Assembly: GCF_910596095.1 (NCBI RefSeq)
Contig: NC_056552.1
Location: 10,025,111 to 10,089,110 of the forward strand
Reading direction: 5' to 3'
Source of the DNA: Thunnus maccoyii
Lineage: Eukaryota; Chordata; Actinopteri; Scombriformes; Scombridae
Length of the DNA stretch: 64,000 bases
This document shows, piece by piece, positions 1 to 12,000 of this stretch (position 1 is the stretch's first letter; each line of letters starts with the position of its first letter). A program made the position numbers and the translations under genes. The notes beneath the pieces are model-generated. The model had not been told where the DNA came from. It searched no databases and saw nothing but the letters and a program-made list of their open reading frames with translations.

Positions 1-780
1 CCTGCTGTGATGTCAGATGCTCCAAGCCGAGTTCTGAGAGAGGGTGGTAGGGAGGGCGCTTCAGAAAGACATGTTGGCAGTCCGTCATCATGCTGCTGAA
101 ATACTGATAATTAGTCTCTGCCTTTTCTCTCTTGTCTTGATGGTATGTTTTAAATGTGTATGTGTTGATTTTCTCTGTGTGAGTGTGTGTGTGTATTGAT
201 TGGGCAGGGTCATGTGATGCATGGCAGCTGAACACTCACAAGAGGTGGTCTTTGTTGATTTAATTGATTGGTACAGTGCTCATGGAGTGCTCGCCCACTT
301 GTAATCATCAAATAGTACATCGTATATGTACAGTACAGCTCTGTACTCCTCCCAACACGGATATAGACGCCTTCAAGTTAAAGCTGTTTGACTTTTTGTA
401 CATTGTGTCCTAAAACGAGGCCAGCGCAGCAAGACGATTGATCCTAAACTCAAGACAAGGTAATCAGTGAGTATTTTTTAATGGCAAGATAGCAGAGTGT
501 TCTTGACTGTCTAGGTCAGACATCTGACCTCAGTCCATCAGATAATATGTTTCACTGTTGAAGACCAGACTGGAGGCAAAAAGCCCCCCGAAATAAGACA
601 GAAGCGAAGGCGGCTGCAGAGCAAGGTCTGGCAGAGCTTCAGCTTTCTGTCCCCTCAAATTAGGAGACTGTTCATAAAGGACAACGGTCAGTTTCCACAC
701 TATTCATCTGATGTGGCTTAACACCCTCAAGTTAAAGATGAGAGTCAGAACTTAACCTCTGTTTCATTTCAATCAAATCA

Positions 781-835
781 ATTAAACAACTTTATTGTCC
801 ATGTTTTTTTGCACAAAAACAGAAATTCGTTTTCA
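781..835 (-). repeat. Possible LINE 3' tail
   Basis: On the minus strand this reads as a short segment ending in a polyadenylation-like stretch (TTTATTGTCC on the plus strand, ACAATAAAG on the minus). Such tails are common at the 3' ends of fish non-LTR elements. No coding remnant is attached, so the call is weak. Confidence 0.3.
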
Positions 836-1604
836 AATCCAATGTGCTGAAAAACAGAGCCAACACAGCTAAAAGAGTGTAGTAAGGTCTTGGTTATGCC
901 TCTGACATCAATGTCTTTCTTTCTAAAAGCTTTCAAGGACTCCAGAAAACCTTAAAAATTTACGCATTTTAAAAAATAAGGCAGTGATCATCTTTCAAAT
1001 GAATGTGTGGCCATGAAAGAGTTTTATTTATTGAAATATGGCACCTTCATTTGTCAATATGATTTAACCCTTTGTCATGACATCAACACCTGACACTCTG
1101 AAGAAACCTTATGATGGATAATTGACGATGGCACTGGTTTAAAAATGAATAAAATGACCTTCTGGGAAAAATAATTAATACCGTTTGAAAAAAAAAAAAA
1201 AGACACAATGCATAATTTGAACAGTGAATCCCCTCCTGTTAAAAAGGGGGGCAGGACGGCCCAGAAACCTTGATATACAATACAGCGACTGGAGGGCGGC
1301 TGGTGTTGCATCTATAACCATTTCTGCTGAAAACTGCTCCAGAGGTGATGCATTCTGTGTTCTGACTTTTGCAAAAAACAGACTGGGGTTGGCTTTGCAA
1401 AATACAATATTTGATTTTAGTAGATACAGTAGATGTCTAGTTTATTAGGTGCAACAAAAAAAATGTCTGGTTCCTGGTCCTGGCTATCTTAAATAGGACT
1501 AATTTGTCATGTAATCATAAGGAATAAATAAGGACTCTTTAAACTCAATAAAACATGCTCTATCAAGCTATAACTTCTTATAAACTGTAAAGCTTTAGTT
1601 ATGA

Positions 1605-1790
1605 GGTCACGAATCATGCTCGTAGGCCCACTCCTCAAACTCACATTTAAGTTGACCACAGAGAAAGTTTCCCCCTTCAGCAGATAAACGTGAAAACAGC
1701 CTTTCAGTGTCAAACTCTGCACATATACGTCATCCTGCACAGTGAAGCTCAAACATCCAACTAAGAAGTAACAAGAAGAAAAAAGACCAT
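1605..1790 (-). repeat. Dispersed repeat, copy 1 (paired with 32060-32215)
   Basis: The minus strand contains GTTGGATGTTTGAGCTTCAC, GGCTGTTTTCAC, GAAACTTTCTCTGTG and GGCCTACGAGCATGATT in the same order and spacing as the plus strand at 32060-32215. The two copies lie 30 kb apart in opposite orientation, so this is a dispersed element and not a gene. The open frame across it is a by-product. Confidence 0.65.
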
Positions 1791-2180
1791 GTTGAGTGGA
1801 GGGGGACTTCAAATATGTGCTTTGCATCTGGAGGAAACACTTGGGTAACGATGAGTTAAACAGCAAACCACAAATTAAGCCATGGTTTCCTCTTTAATCC
1901 GTTATGAGCGGATGTCCTTGATTGTTGCCATGGAAACATAGCTCAGGGACCAGGGTGGCTAACTTTAAGACTTGATGACCCAGTCTGTATTTTTATGCAA
2001 CTGTTAAGCCGGCACCACACTATTACATAGACCAGTCAAAAGTGGTTCCCGACCCCTGATGAGAGTGTTGTTCCCTTCTAAGATTGTTTCATTTGAATAG
2101 TTTTTAGAGACTCGAAGAGGTGAAGGTATCTCGTATTTCCCAAAACAATATGCATTGTCTTTTTATTAATTTGTCAGTCA

Positions 2181-2241
2181 CCTGTAAAGCACTTTGAATT
2201 GCAATAACCTGTATGAAAGGTGCTATAAAAATAAAGTTTAA
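2181..2241 (+). repeat. LINE/SINE 3' tail
   Basis: The segment runs from TGTAAAGCACTTTGAATTGC to GTGCTATAAAAATAAAGTTT. This wording (CTTTGA, then GAAAGGTGCTAT, then AATAAAGTTT) is a familiar 3' end of fish L2-like and SINE elements. No 5' part is seen. Confidence 0.6.
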
Positions 2242-2639
2242 TTGGTTGGAAAAAGGTATTTTACACATCAGTGTCTGAGCTGTGTGCTCCTCTCCCACTG
2301 TCTCCCTTTTTCCCCTCCTGTCCTCTCTTGTCTCTCAGGCATCTCTTGCTGGACCAGCACCCGTCCTGAAACCACTCTGCTGCCACGGCTGTCGTTGCCA
2401 TTTCTTGAGGATTTTGGATCTGGTCCCCCGTCCAGCAGGAGTTCAGCCTCACCTCATGTCTCTCTCTCTCTCTCTCTGAATGGTGTCTTTATCCTTCTCT
2501 CTCTCCTCTGTGAATAATGTCTTTTCTTGTCTCTTCTCCCGTGTATGTGAATGGTGTGATGTGGGTCTCCCTTGTGTCCATGTGTAGTCTGTCTTCCTCC
2601 CTGGTCTCCATGGTGATGGAGGTCGCGTGGCTCAGGTCC

Positions 2640-2960
2640 TATTCTGTTCTAGTGACACCTGAAGCTGCTTGGCTTCCTCTTCATCACATTCTTCACATAT
2701 ATTATAAACCCACTATAATTGATCACCCTGTTCAATGCTGTATTCGGTAATTTGTGTTCTATTCTGTACACACAACATCTGTTGCACGTCTGTCGTCATG
2801 GGGAAGGGATCCCTCCTCTGTTGCTCCTCCTGAGGTTTCTTCCATTTTTTTTTCCTGTTTAAGGGATTTTTTTAGGGAGTTTTTCCTTATTCCAATCAAG
2901 AGTCTAAGGACAGGGGATGTTTTATTGCTGTACAGACTTGACTTTTTTGAATTTCAGGTG
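2640..2960 (+). repeat. Fish interspersed repeat with GAGGTTTCTTCCATTTTT core
   Basis: The part around 2818-2922 reads TGAGGTTTCTTCCA, a T-run, AAGGGATTTTTTTAGGGAG, TTTTTCCTTATTCC, then AAGGACAGGGGATGT. I recognise this order as a very common teleost interspersed repeat. The limits are approximate and the class (LINE tail or DNA element) is not settled from this copy. Confidence 0.55.
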
Positions 2961-4139
2961 CAAAATGGAAGTAAAAAGCCTGTTAGTGTCTCAGGGAGGA
3001 AATCCCCCCCTCAGACCCCAGTTTCTCTTTTCAACCACATTTCTCAGTTGTTGAGTCACTGTCCTCCCACTGAGGCTTTTCTTAGAAAAAGATAATCATG
3101 ATATGTACACATTAAATTGTCAAGAGATGCACCTAATGTCTTGTTTTGATAATGAATCTTGTACCTGCTTTTCACCAAGGAAACCTTCAGCATCCTTTTA
3201 ATTCCACCCCTCCGTCTCCCCCCATCCTTTTTCCGTCATGCCAGCCCACTTGAGCGTCCCTCAGTAACAATGGGTCCCTTTGTTGTCACTCTAAGACCCG
3301 ACAGGAGAGACATGAGAGCTCTGCAATAACATGTTTACCACTCAATAACAGAGCACTCCAAATGTTAATGAAGCACACACCAGGGGGAGCGTGAACACAG
3401 GAAACTGGGGCAAAAGGAGAGACAAAACACAGGAAGCAAGTGGGGTGTGAGGAGGGGGAGGACGAGAGTGTCAGAAGGAGGCTGTTGTGTGGAGGATGGG
3501 TGTGACTTATCAGAAGAAAATTGAAAATGTAATCCCTCTTTACAGCTATTCGCTTTCTCCCCAGCAGTACCAGATGAGTACACAAGGAAGCTATTTATTT
3601 CTTGCGGCAGGAGGCACTTCTATCCTCTCGTACTACTTTTCCACACTAATCCTTTGTTGATTATGGGATCATATCGAGTAGGTAGCGTAGTGTATATTTA
3701 TGTGATTATAACATCCTTCAACTTACTGCGAAGGCATATTGTTTGTCGAAAAATGAGACAGTCCTGTTGATAATTGATGCAGCCTCAGTCTGTTTATTCA
3801 TTGCCTCAGGTTGTATCTGAGCTGAGAGTCTTTTTGATAAAACGTTTGGGGGTGCCTAAATCAGAAAATTTGAAGGTTTAGCCATAGTGGCTTTAAAGTG
3901 GTTAGAATTGATTATTATTAATGTATCAAATGACAATGTGTACTGTCAGAGGTGTCGCTCATAGTGATGAAACTACAGAGAATTATCACACAACTCACAT
4001 GCAGTCTCAGCTCATCGTTTAGCTGTCTGGTTGCAACTTTACTGCTCTCATAGCTTCGTTTTTGGCTGCAGCAGGCAGATGTTTTCAGAGAAAAAGCTCT
4101 CAAAATCCACTGTAAACTACCTGCCCAGCACCAAACAGG

Positions 4140-4360
4140 AAACATGATCAGTGGAACGTTGGTGAACATAGTGGGGGGACTGCCCATTGGTCCAAAGGCC
4201 TATTATTCATTATTAAACCCCAATAGTTCAAAAAATTGCTCCTATTGGAGCAGGAGCCCATTAGTCCAACAGCCCGTTATCTACAAAAACAAAGTCTTAT
4301 TGGTCCAATGGCCCAATACTCCGAAAATACACTCTGGAGTTGTTGGAGTTCAGTGACTAC
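4140..4360 (+). repeat. Irregular internal repeat of GCCCATTGGTCCAA-like units
   Basis: Variants of one motif recur: GCCCATTGGTCCAAAGGCC, GCCCATTAGTCCAACAGCCC and TTATTGGTCCAATGGCCC, each followed by AT-rich text. Spacing is 50-80 bases and not exact. No open frame of note crosses it. It may be a decayed palindromic element. Confidence 0.45.
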
Positions 4361-5000
4361 CGGCCTGCCATTATTTATCATTAGGCATTCTGATTAGACT
4401 ACTTCTGTCGTCTTTTGTGTTAGGGTTAGCATTTAGCAGCTAAAGAGCCAGATATTTCCCTCAGGAGATGGTAGAGAATAAAAACAGAGCTGAAAGAGAG
4501 TGACTATTGGACTTACATTCACCAGGGAGACAGAAACACAACTCCAAATGAATGATAACGTTGCCCTTTAACTACTGAAAGTGACTGATGCTGGGTGAGT
4601 CTGTCTCTCTCGCACTGTTCCTAGTATCATTAACATTACTGTCATTATTGCTCATAGATCTGTTTGATGTCAGGACGAAACACGCATGTAGACAGAAACA
4701 TGAACAATGTGGTTAAGATTCACCAGCTCAGACCGAACACAAAGTCAACCTATTTAGAAAGATGCCTTTTAATGTAAGGTCTCTCTCCTGTAAAACTTTA
4801 TTTTAAATGACTTAATTCTGTCGGCAAACCTGGATTTCATGTTTTTAACCAAGTCTTTGTTATATCCTAATGACAGCAGTCAGCTCATTCAGCTGTGTCT
4901 GAGTTTTCCTCCTTTGAAGTGCTAATGTTTTAACTCAAGGTTTCTCAACCTGTCCTTGTGGTTTCAATTTAATGTCCCCAAAATCAAATGGTGAATTTTT

Positions 5001-5570
5001 ATGAGAGTACTTGTGGTACATTATGACAAGGTTGTTCTCTGTGGTGATTTTAACATTCGCATTGATGAACCATCCAATGCTCTTGCCTTCAACCTTGTAC
5101 AACATGTTTATGGCCCAACACATAACCGTGATTAGACCTTTGATTTAGTTTTTACCCTGGGCGTGAAGTGTCAATCTTGAAGAGTCTGACCACAAACACA
5201 TCATTTTTACCTGTGAATCGCAGTCCGCTACTTATGCGTGAAGGGGTCAACTCTGGCCCAATGACCTAGTTGACCCCTTTAATTATTTATGCTGTCCATC
5301 TTTAGAGTAGCTCCCTCAAAAACAGAGTTAAAGCGAAGGGTAAATTGCAACCTTGGTTAAATTAAAAGTATTAGTAGCTATAAAAGAGAGTGCACGAAGG
5401 CTGAGCGGAGGTGGAACAAAACCAGTCCTCTGGTCCAATATGTGGCTATAAAGGAGTTTCTACTTCATTACAACATAACGGTGAAAGATGCAAAAACACG
5501 CTATTTCTCAAATCTTATATCAGAATCAGCGTAATCTCAGGTTTTTATTCAAGACTTTAAAGCTGCACTC
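5001..5570 (+). mobile_element. LINE ORF2 remnant (endonuclease to linker), degenerate
   Basis: The frame starting at 5001 reads VVLCGDFNIRID, the conserved GDFN endonuclease motif of non-LTR retrotransposons, then QHVYGPTHNRD, a stop, and TFDLVFTLG. Further downstream the text still reads like the post-endonuclease segment (KNRVKAKGKLQPWLN, then NTLFLKSYIRISVISGFYSRL). Several stops interrupt it. The GPTHNR..TFDLVF pattern fits the L2/CR1 side of fish LINEs; the exact clade is inferred. Confidence 0.75.
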
Positions 5571-6684
5571 ATTGATTTTTGGCCACTAGGGGGCAGGTGA
5601 GTGTGTGAGAGGAAGACTGTTACATTGAGAGTGTGAGTCACCAGAAGAAAAAAGTGAAATTTAAATCAAAATTCAATGTCAGAACATTTCAAATTCTACA
5701 CATGATGGGCGGGATTGTTTGATCCAAACTAAAAATTTAAAAGAGAAAATATGAAATTGTGTGCATGGAGAGATGAGGGTGCACTATACACTGTGGACAC
5801 GTGGATGAAGACTTTTTAGAGTCTTCAACAGTCTTCAACTCTTAAATATAAGAGTTATATTGTGAATGCTGCAGGCCTGCAGATTCTGTCTGTAACTTTA
5901 TATTTTATTTATATATTTTGTGAGCTACTATCTGTTTTTCATCAATGATTGAAGGACTGGACCCAGACAGCAATATGGAACTGGAAGACGCCTGGAGGTC
6001 TTCCTCATCAAGATTAGGTGACAGTGTTGGGAAAAGTTCCTGCATATAAAAGAATGTAATAAAGGATATTTAATTAGACAGCAGTAAGTGAGGAATATAG
6101 TTCTTTGATAAATGCAAAAGCAAAAGGATGATGTAGAAGTTGGCTGGTTTCTATTTGGCAGCTGCCCTTTTGTTCTGTCTCTCAGTATTGTTTGTTTTTT
6201 TTCTTTGTCTCTACTGTGTTTTGGTTGATCCTCTTGTTTCTGTGTGTTCTGAATGAGAAATTAAGGAAGGTGTGTGTTTGGAGTTAGGCTGATTTCCATG
6301 GCTGACCATTGCTATGCTGTTGCAAATCACAAAAAATTGGAAATGGTAAATCATTGTGGGACAGAGAAACATCAAAACAAACTGACAGACACACAGCTAA
6401 CACAATATCCTGGCTTATAAAACTGTTCTAGCTGACTGTCAGCAAACTATTTTCACATCGAACTGATGCAGAGCAACAATAACATTAATTTGGTGTTATG
6501 TTTCACCAGACGAAGCTAAATCCAATATCCACACTGATTTTCACTGGGGTGTTTTTACACCAACTCCTGAGAAAGATATCTGTCTCTTTAGCTCGTTAGA
6601 TGTTTTTCTTGAATTTCCTCAGCAGCTAGATGCTAAATTTGCGAGTCTGAAGTTTGGTGCTGGGTAGTGTTGAGTGGGCTAAAG

Positions 6685-6914
6685 CAGTGGTTCTCAAACT
6701 TTTTCACATCAACCCCTAAACTGACACAAATTAGACCTTGGACCCCCATCTGTTAAGATTTTTGCTTTTAGATGTTTTATTACAGAAAGTGTATGAATAG
6801 TCATATATTCTGTCATTGTGTTACTTATGGATGGAATTATAGTAAAAATAAATGATTCCCCTTTTGCTAGGGACCCCCTCAAGGACCCTGGGGGTCCCAC
6901 TTTGAGAACCATTA
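6685..6914. mobile_element. Non-autonomous hAT-type element with CAGTGGTTCTCAAAC ends
   Basis: The left end reads CAGTGGTTCTCAAAC and the right end TTTGAGAACCATTA, an inverted pair. Flanking octamers GGCTAAAG (6677-6684) and GACTAATG (6915-6922) match at 6 of 8 positions, as expected for an old 8-bp target duplication. CAGTGGTTCTCAA ends are typical of the hAT-Charlie group. No transposase is encoded. Confidence 0.75.
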
Positions 6915-8486
6915 GACTAATGGTTGCTTGCTGTAGCTGGAAACAGAGTTAATAAGAGCTTTGAGACTGAACCTTATTAAAAATTTGCAAGCTGTAAAAC
7001 CAAAATGAGTCAAAAGTGGCTAAAAAAGCTGTTTAGAGCTGCAAAGTTGGATGTTAATCATCAGTGTTTTCAGCACTCAGAGTATACCCTTTGAGTCATT
7101 GCTGTTCTTTAAAAATGCAGGTTTAATTTTGGGTGAAACTATCCAACACAGAGAGCAGAGAATGGACATTAACTCAGAGTATACTACTATGTCTCTCCCT
7201 TCTCAGAGGAACAATGCAGAAACACAACAGCTCTGGCTACAACTGCCTTGCGGAAAAGACTGGGGAGGGAGGAGGTGTAGGGAGTGACAAATTACTTCTC
7301 CTCACAATGCTCTGCCTCAATAGCACAGCCTGAGAACAAATAATGAATAAATAAAGTTCTCTGAGATTGAATGAGGGGAGCAATTTGTGAGGCAGCAGCT
7401 TTTGTGTGTGTACGTGCTGCAAGAGAACAAATGGCCTTGTGCTCGTCTCGCAGGTGAAACAACTACAAGTGGAAATGAGGACATGAACAAAGCAACTCCA
7501 TCCAGATTTCTGGATATACATTGATTACACCTATAAGAAAACCACCAGATGTGACATGCCCCTCCGCAGTGACATGGATGAATCATCTTAGCGCTCCTGA
7601 AAAAAATACATTCACACTACAAGAGGGCCCCGGAGGTGAAATCAGGCTGAGATTTAGCCCAAGTTAGGGCAAAATCAGTTTGATTGCACCTTTTGCTCTT
7701 TAAGGGCCCAACTTGCCACTTCCTCCGCTCTCTCCACAGGTAATGATGTATCAGAGCCGTAATGGAAAATAGAAGAAGGATAATGGAGGTAACAGCATGA
7801 GGTCAAATTGAATTTCATCAGAGCGATGGAGAGATTGAAGCATGAAAAACGTGTGCTGATGGGTGTTGTAAGTGTATGTATGCCACTTAAAAGGCTTTGA
7901 AATTCTCACTGTATTGTTCCTGAAAATGTGTTTTTCCCTCCAGGTTGATTTTCTCAGCCTTTCCTTGGCAATAACCTTATGTTTTTTAGAGTTCAAACAC
8001 AGGATCAATTTGCAGCTCTGCCCTTGGCTCTACACTCAAACTGTCCAATAACGCCAATAATACAAGACAACAAATTTCACACTGCTAAGATGACTGATTT
8101 TTCCATTTTTTCTCACATATTTTGCTTTTTTTCTTGAATATAATTACTTACATTGTACTGTACTACAAGTCTCTATACCGTCGGTAAACTGCATCCCTCA
8201 TTTACTTGCAATTTGACACTCATACAGAAAATGCAAGTTTCATTGTAGTTAATGGCTGCGAGGGAGAACAAGAGATGTGGGCGGCATGAAAAGAGGAAAA
8301 TTAATGTCCCTAAAATGAAAGTAAATCAGCATGGTTGCCTGAGGACATGAAAAGGTGGAATGAGAATGAGAGCAAGAGAAGGAGAAGGAGGAGGGCTTTG
8401 AAATAGAGTTGGAGCAAGATTAACGATTGTTTAAAAAGGAACAGCATTCATCAGTAGTCGGCTTCAGGTGCAGAACAGCAGGGTCA

Positions 8487-8509
8487 GTGTGTGTGTGTGT
8501 GTGTGTGTG
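8487..8509. repeat. (GT)n microsatellite
   Basis: A run of about 11 GT units. A CA tract lies 190 bases to the right. Confidence 0.95.
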
Positions 8510-8701
8510 CCAGAAGAAAAGTACACTTTGCAGTACGATTACACTTTGTCTTTAACTTTCTAACTTTCCCCCCAGAGTAGTTCAATAAATGACCACCCAA
8601 CCATAATACTGATTGCATTGTATTACTTTGCAATTGAGTGTGAGGCTCAATTTCTTCTCTTCATTTAAACTCTCTCGTCTGCATGTACACACACACCCGC
8701 G

Positions 8702-8718
8702 CACACACACACACACAC
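8702..8718. repeat. (CA)n microsatellite
   Basis: A short uninterrupted CA run preceded by an interrupted one (8683-8700). Confidence 0.9.
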
Positions 8719-8864
8719 GGCGATCCAACAGCTCCACCTACAGGTTTGAGCATTTGTAGATTAAATCCTTCAAAAACAAGTCACTTTATATTGAGGAAAT
8801 CTCATCTATAAACTCCTAACCTTTTATTTAAAAAAAAAGTGCACATTGTTACAGAAGAAATGTT

Positions 8865-8870
8865 TTTATT
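8865..8870 (-). terminator. Candidate pigf polyadenylation signal
   Basis: TTTATT on the plus strand is AATAAA on the minus strand, about 190 bases past the pigf stop codon. No transcript evidence is available and other AT-rich hexamers lie nearby. Confidence 0.35.
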
Positions 8871-9061
8871 CATGTCAAAAATCTTCAGGAACAATTTTCA
8901 GCTTTCATGCATAAAAAATAATGATGCGTTATTACAAAATCATCATTCCTACTGGCAGAAAACAGAGTGAATGTTCCTAATAAATAATTCAAAAAAAAGT
9001 CAAAGGAGTACAAGAAATACCCTCTTGGTCACATTCAAACACACATTTATATATCTGTCCA

Positions 9062-12000
9062 TCACTTGCACTTGTAGGTAAGCTGTTTGCGATGATAGTG
9101 GATCCACGCAGGAGCAGCAACAAGCCCCGTCAGGAAGCCGATCATGGCGCCCAGGCTGCAGGAAACAGGCCAAACCTAGAAAAAGCACGACAAGTGAGTC
9201 TGGTGATTGAAGTGTGATTAAACGCTTCACCGTTGCTCTGATAGATGAAGAGGAGCTAAACTATCAGACATCTTTTTTACCCACAAGTATGTCTCCACTT
9301 CTAATGTTCAGTTAATTTAAAGAGGAACTTCTAAAAGGAAAAATACAGTGTCATCTAGAGTTATGCCCCAATTACCACAGTCTACTTCTAATTTGCATTT
9401 TCTCCAGTCATTTTATTGAGTGCTCCCTTTGCAATTATAATTTTAATCTTTTCTTTTTTTTGTCATAAATAATGGATTTAATAGTTATTATGTTGGAGCG
9501 GAAAGCCTGAGTGAGTTCACTCTCTATGGAGGTTTAATACTGTTACAGGAAACTGTGGAGTAAGTAAAAACTTACAATTACTCCTGCTATTGGGGACACA
9601 CTTTTAAACATTTTAGCCTTAAAACAAAGTTCTGTTTACTTGCACATGTTTTTTATTATTTATTAAAACCCTAAGAGGTTAAAATTTCAAATAATTCACA
9701 AGAAAAAAATAGTCCAACCAAGAATTTTGTGTGACAGAAACATGTTTTTCTACTTTCCTCTCCATCATCTCACAACCTCTCAGATTTATCTTGTGACTCC
9801 TCCGTGGTGTCCCGACCCCCCAGGTTTGGAATCGAGTGTCATAAATGACCACAAAATAGAGCTGCCTGTAATTTTAGAAACATCTGTGCTTGTACTGCTG
9901 TCACATTATGAGGATAAAGATCCCTCGGTAGGGAATTCCCAGTGTGCACTGACCTGCCAAGGCCTGTCCCAGTCCAGAGGTATAGGGAAGGCTCCCACCC
10001 AGGCTCCTACCAATGTGCAGGCCACTGTAATCTGTAGACAGGTGTCCCACACAGACATGGCTCTGGAACCAGAGATAAAGCAAAACAAGGACAGTTATAT
10101 TCAATTTAAAAGACATTTAAAGAGATTTTTTTTCAATACTGCCCCCACTTACATCTGCAATACTGAACACAGATTATTCTGACATAAGCATACAAACATC
10201 ATATTCTTGTTCATCCATGTACATTATGAAATTCATCAACTGCCCTAGAAGGGTTCCTCTTTGCTCCTCCAACTCTTTAAAGTTTCACCACCTCCCTTTC
10301 CCCCACCCCGGAGGGCACATGGGTGCCAAAAAGACCAAAGACAGAAAGAGGAGACATCCGTAATAAGCTCCATAGAATACAACCTTGATGATGGTATGAA
10401 TATTTGCATATAATCACTGATATTATTTCCCAATTTGGGTTATATAGATTCATTTAACTTTCTCCAGTGCCTTGGACAAGGTGTCAGCTGTATTTCCCTT
10501 TGCACCACTGGTTCGAGCTGTAAAGAGTTCCAGAGAGATGATATCTAATAATTAGTGAATCCACTGGGAATCCTGGAGTTCATGGGGTAATATTAACAAC
10601 TTTTTAGCAGCTGTCAGACCTAAAAGTAGAAGTCTTCTCTGAGATTTGGCAACATTAATTAATGAGTCATCATTAAGAAGTAAAACATTATATAAGCTAG
10701 GAGTATGAGTTCCAAAACTTACAGAGATAAACACATGGAACAGAAAGAGAAGCAGATTTCAGGCTTACCCGTGGCGACTGAACACTCGTATCCAAGCCTG
10801 GACGTTGGGGCCGAGGACACAGAGACACCTCAGTGTGGTTAGAGAGGTCAGCAGTACAGCTAGGGAGAAAGTTTCTAAGGCGAATCTGAGAAAACACAGA
10901 GATTTAAGACTCAAAGCACCAAATAGCACCATAGCAAAAAGCACGATATCCCTGTGTAACAGTGCAAACTTTCAGGTATACAACATGGACTGGTCAGACA
11001 ACACAGATGCTGTCTTCAAGAAAGGACAAGTCAACAAGCTACTGAGGATGTTTTACCAGTCTGTGGTAGCGAACACACTATTCTTTGCAGTTATGTGCTG
11101 GGGAGGAGGCATCAAGGCTGTTGATGCCAGCAAACTTAATAAGTTGGTCAGAAAGGTCAAATCTGTGGGCTGGAACTGGACAGTCTGGAAGCAGCGGCAG
11201 AGCGGAGGATGAGGGACAAGATCAGTGCCATCCTTGACAACCACTCTCACCCTCTCTATGGTGAACTCAGTCACAGACTAATTCCATCAAAGAGCATTCA
11301 GGCGCTCATTTGTGCCCACTGCCATCAGACTGTACAACAAGAACTGTAACAACAGGATACAACAGCTGTGGAGACCCAACATCACCACCCCCCCTCCCCA
11401 GGACAACACCTTCTATTTCAAGTGAGGGGGGGTGTGTCTGGACTTTTGACTGGTACTGTATATATACAGTATATGTAAGTAACAATACTGCATATTTAAT
11501 TTATTTTGTATTCAATACTTCACCTATATAACATATACATATTTATATGTTGCTACATCTACCAGAACCATTACTAATGCACATATTTTGCATAACTTTT
11601 CTATTTCTACATGCATGCAGCCTAGTACTGTAATATGTATAATGTTTATAATGTATATAGATTGAATTCCATTTACTTGGCTTTTTATTTTGTTGTGTTG
11701 TTCAGTTACCTTGTTTCCTGCACTGCTGTAACATGAAATTACCCCCTCTGGGGATCAATAAAGTCTTATTTTATTGTGTACAGGCAGAATCTTTGTTGAT
11801 GCAGCAAGAACTATAAAAAAAAACAATGGCTGTGATAATAATAACTGACCAGTTACATGGTATAAAACCTAATACAGACAATGTGAGAAAAAAATGAAAA
11901 TTTGTATCATGACAAAAATAAATATCAATTGAAAACTAATTTCAGGGTGTGCAGATTCATATAACCACTCTATTATTACTGGTGATCACTCACTGTAAGC

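Larger units (their letters stand above)
1..9061. other. Intergenic region, no gene recognised
   Basis: I see no exon set with conserved protein content here. The open frames are short and match no family I know. The recognisable content is repeat debris: LINE or SINE-like tails near 781-835 and 2181-2241, a common fish repeat at about 2640-2960, a degenerate LINE ORF2 at about 5001-5570, a hAT-type element at 6685-6914, and TG/CA tracts at 8487-8509 and 8702-8718. A region resembling another fish repeat (ending in a TTTAAAGCTGCACTCA-like motif) begins near 5556 but its far end is not clear. The part just below 9062 should be the pigf 3' untranslated region. Confidence 0.6.

Noticed and set aside
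540-740. Possible exon (frame with KDNGQFPHYSSDVA)
   Set aside because: Stops lie nearby, there is no clear splice partner and I do not recognise the peptide.
1-9000. rhoq 3' end, the human neighbour of PIGF
   Set aside because: I looked for the Rho-family C-terminal wording on both strands and did not see it.
9727-10182. 151-codon plus-strand frame
   Set aside because: It is the antisense shadow of pigf exon 4 and its flanks; the minus strand carries the conserved protein.
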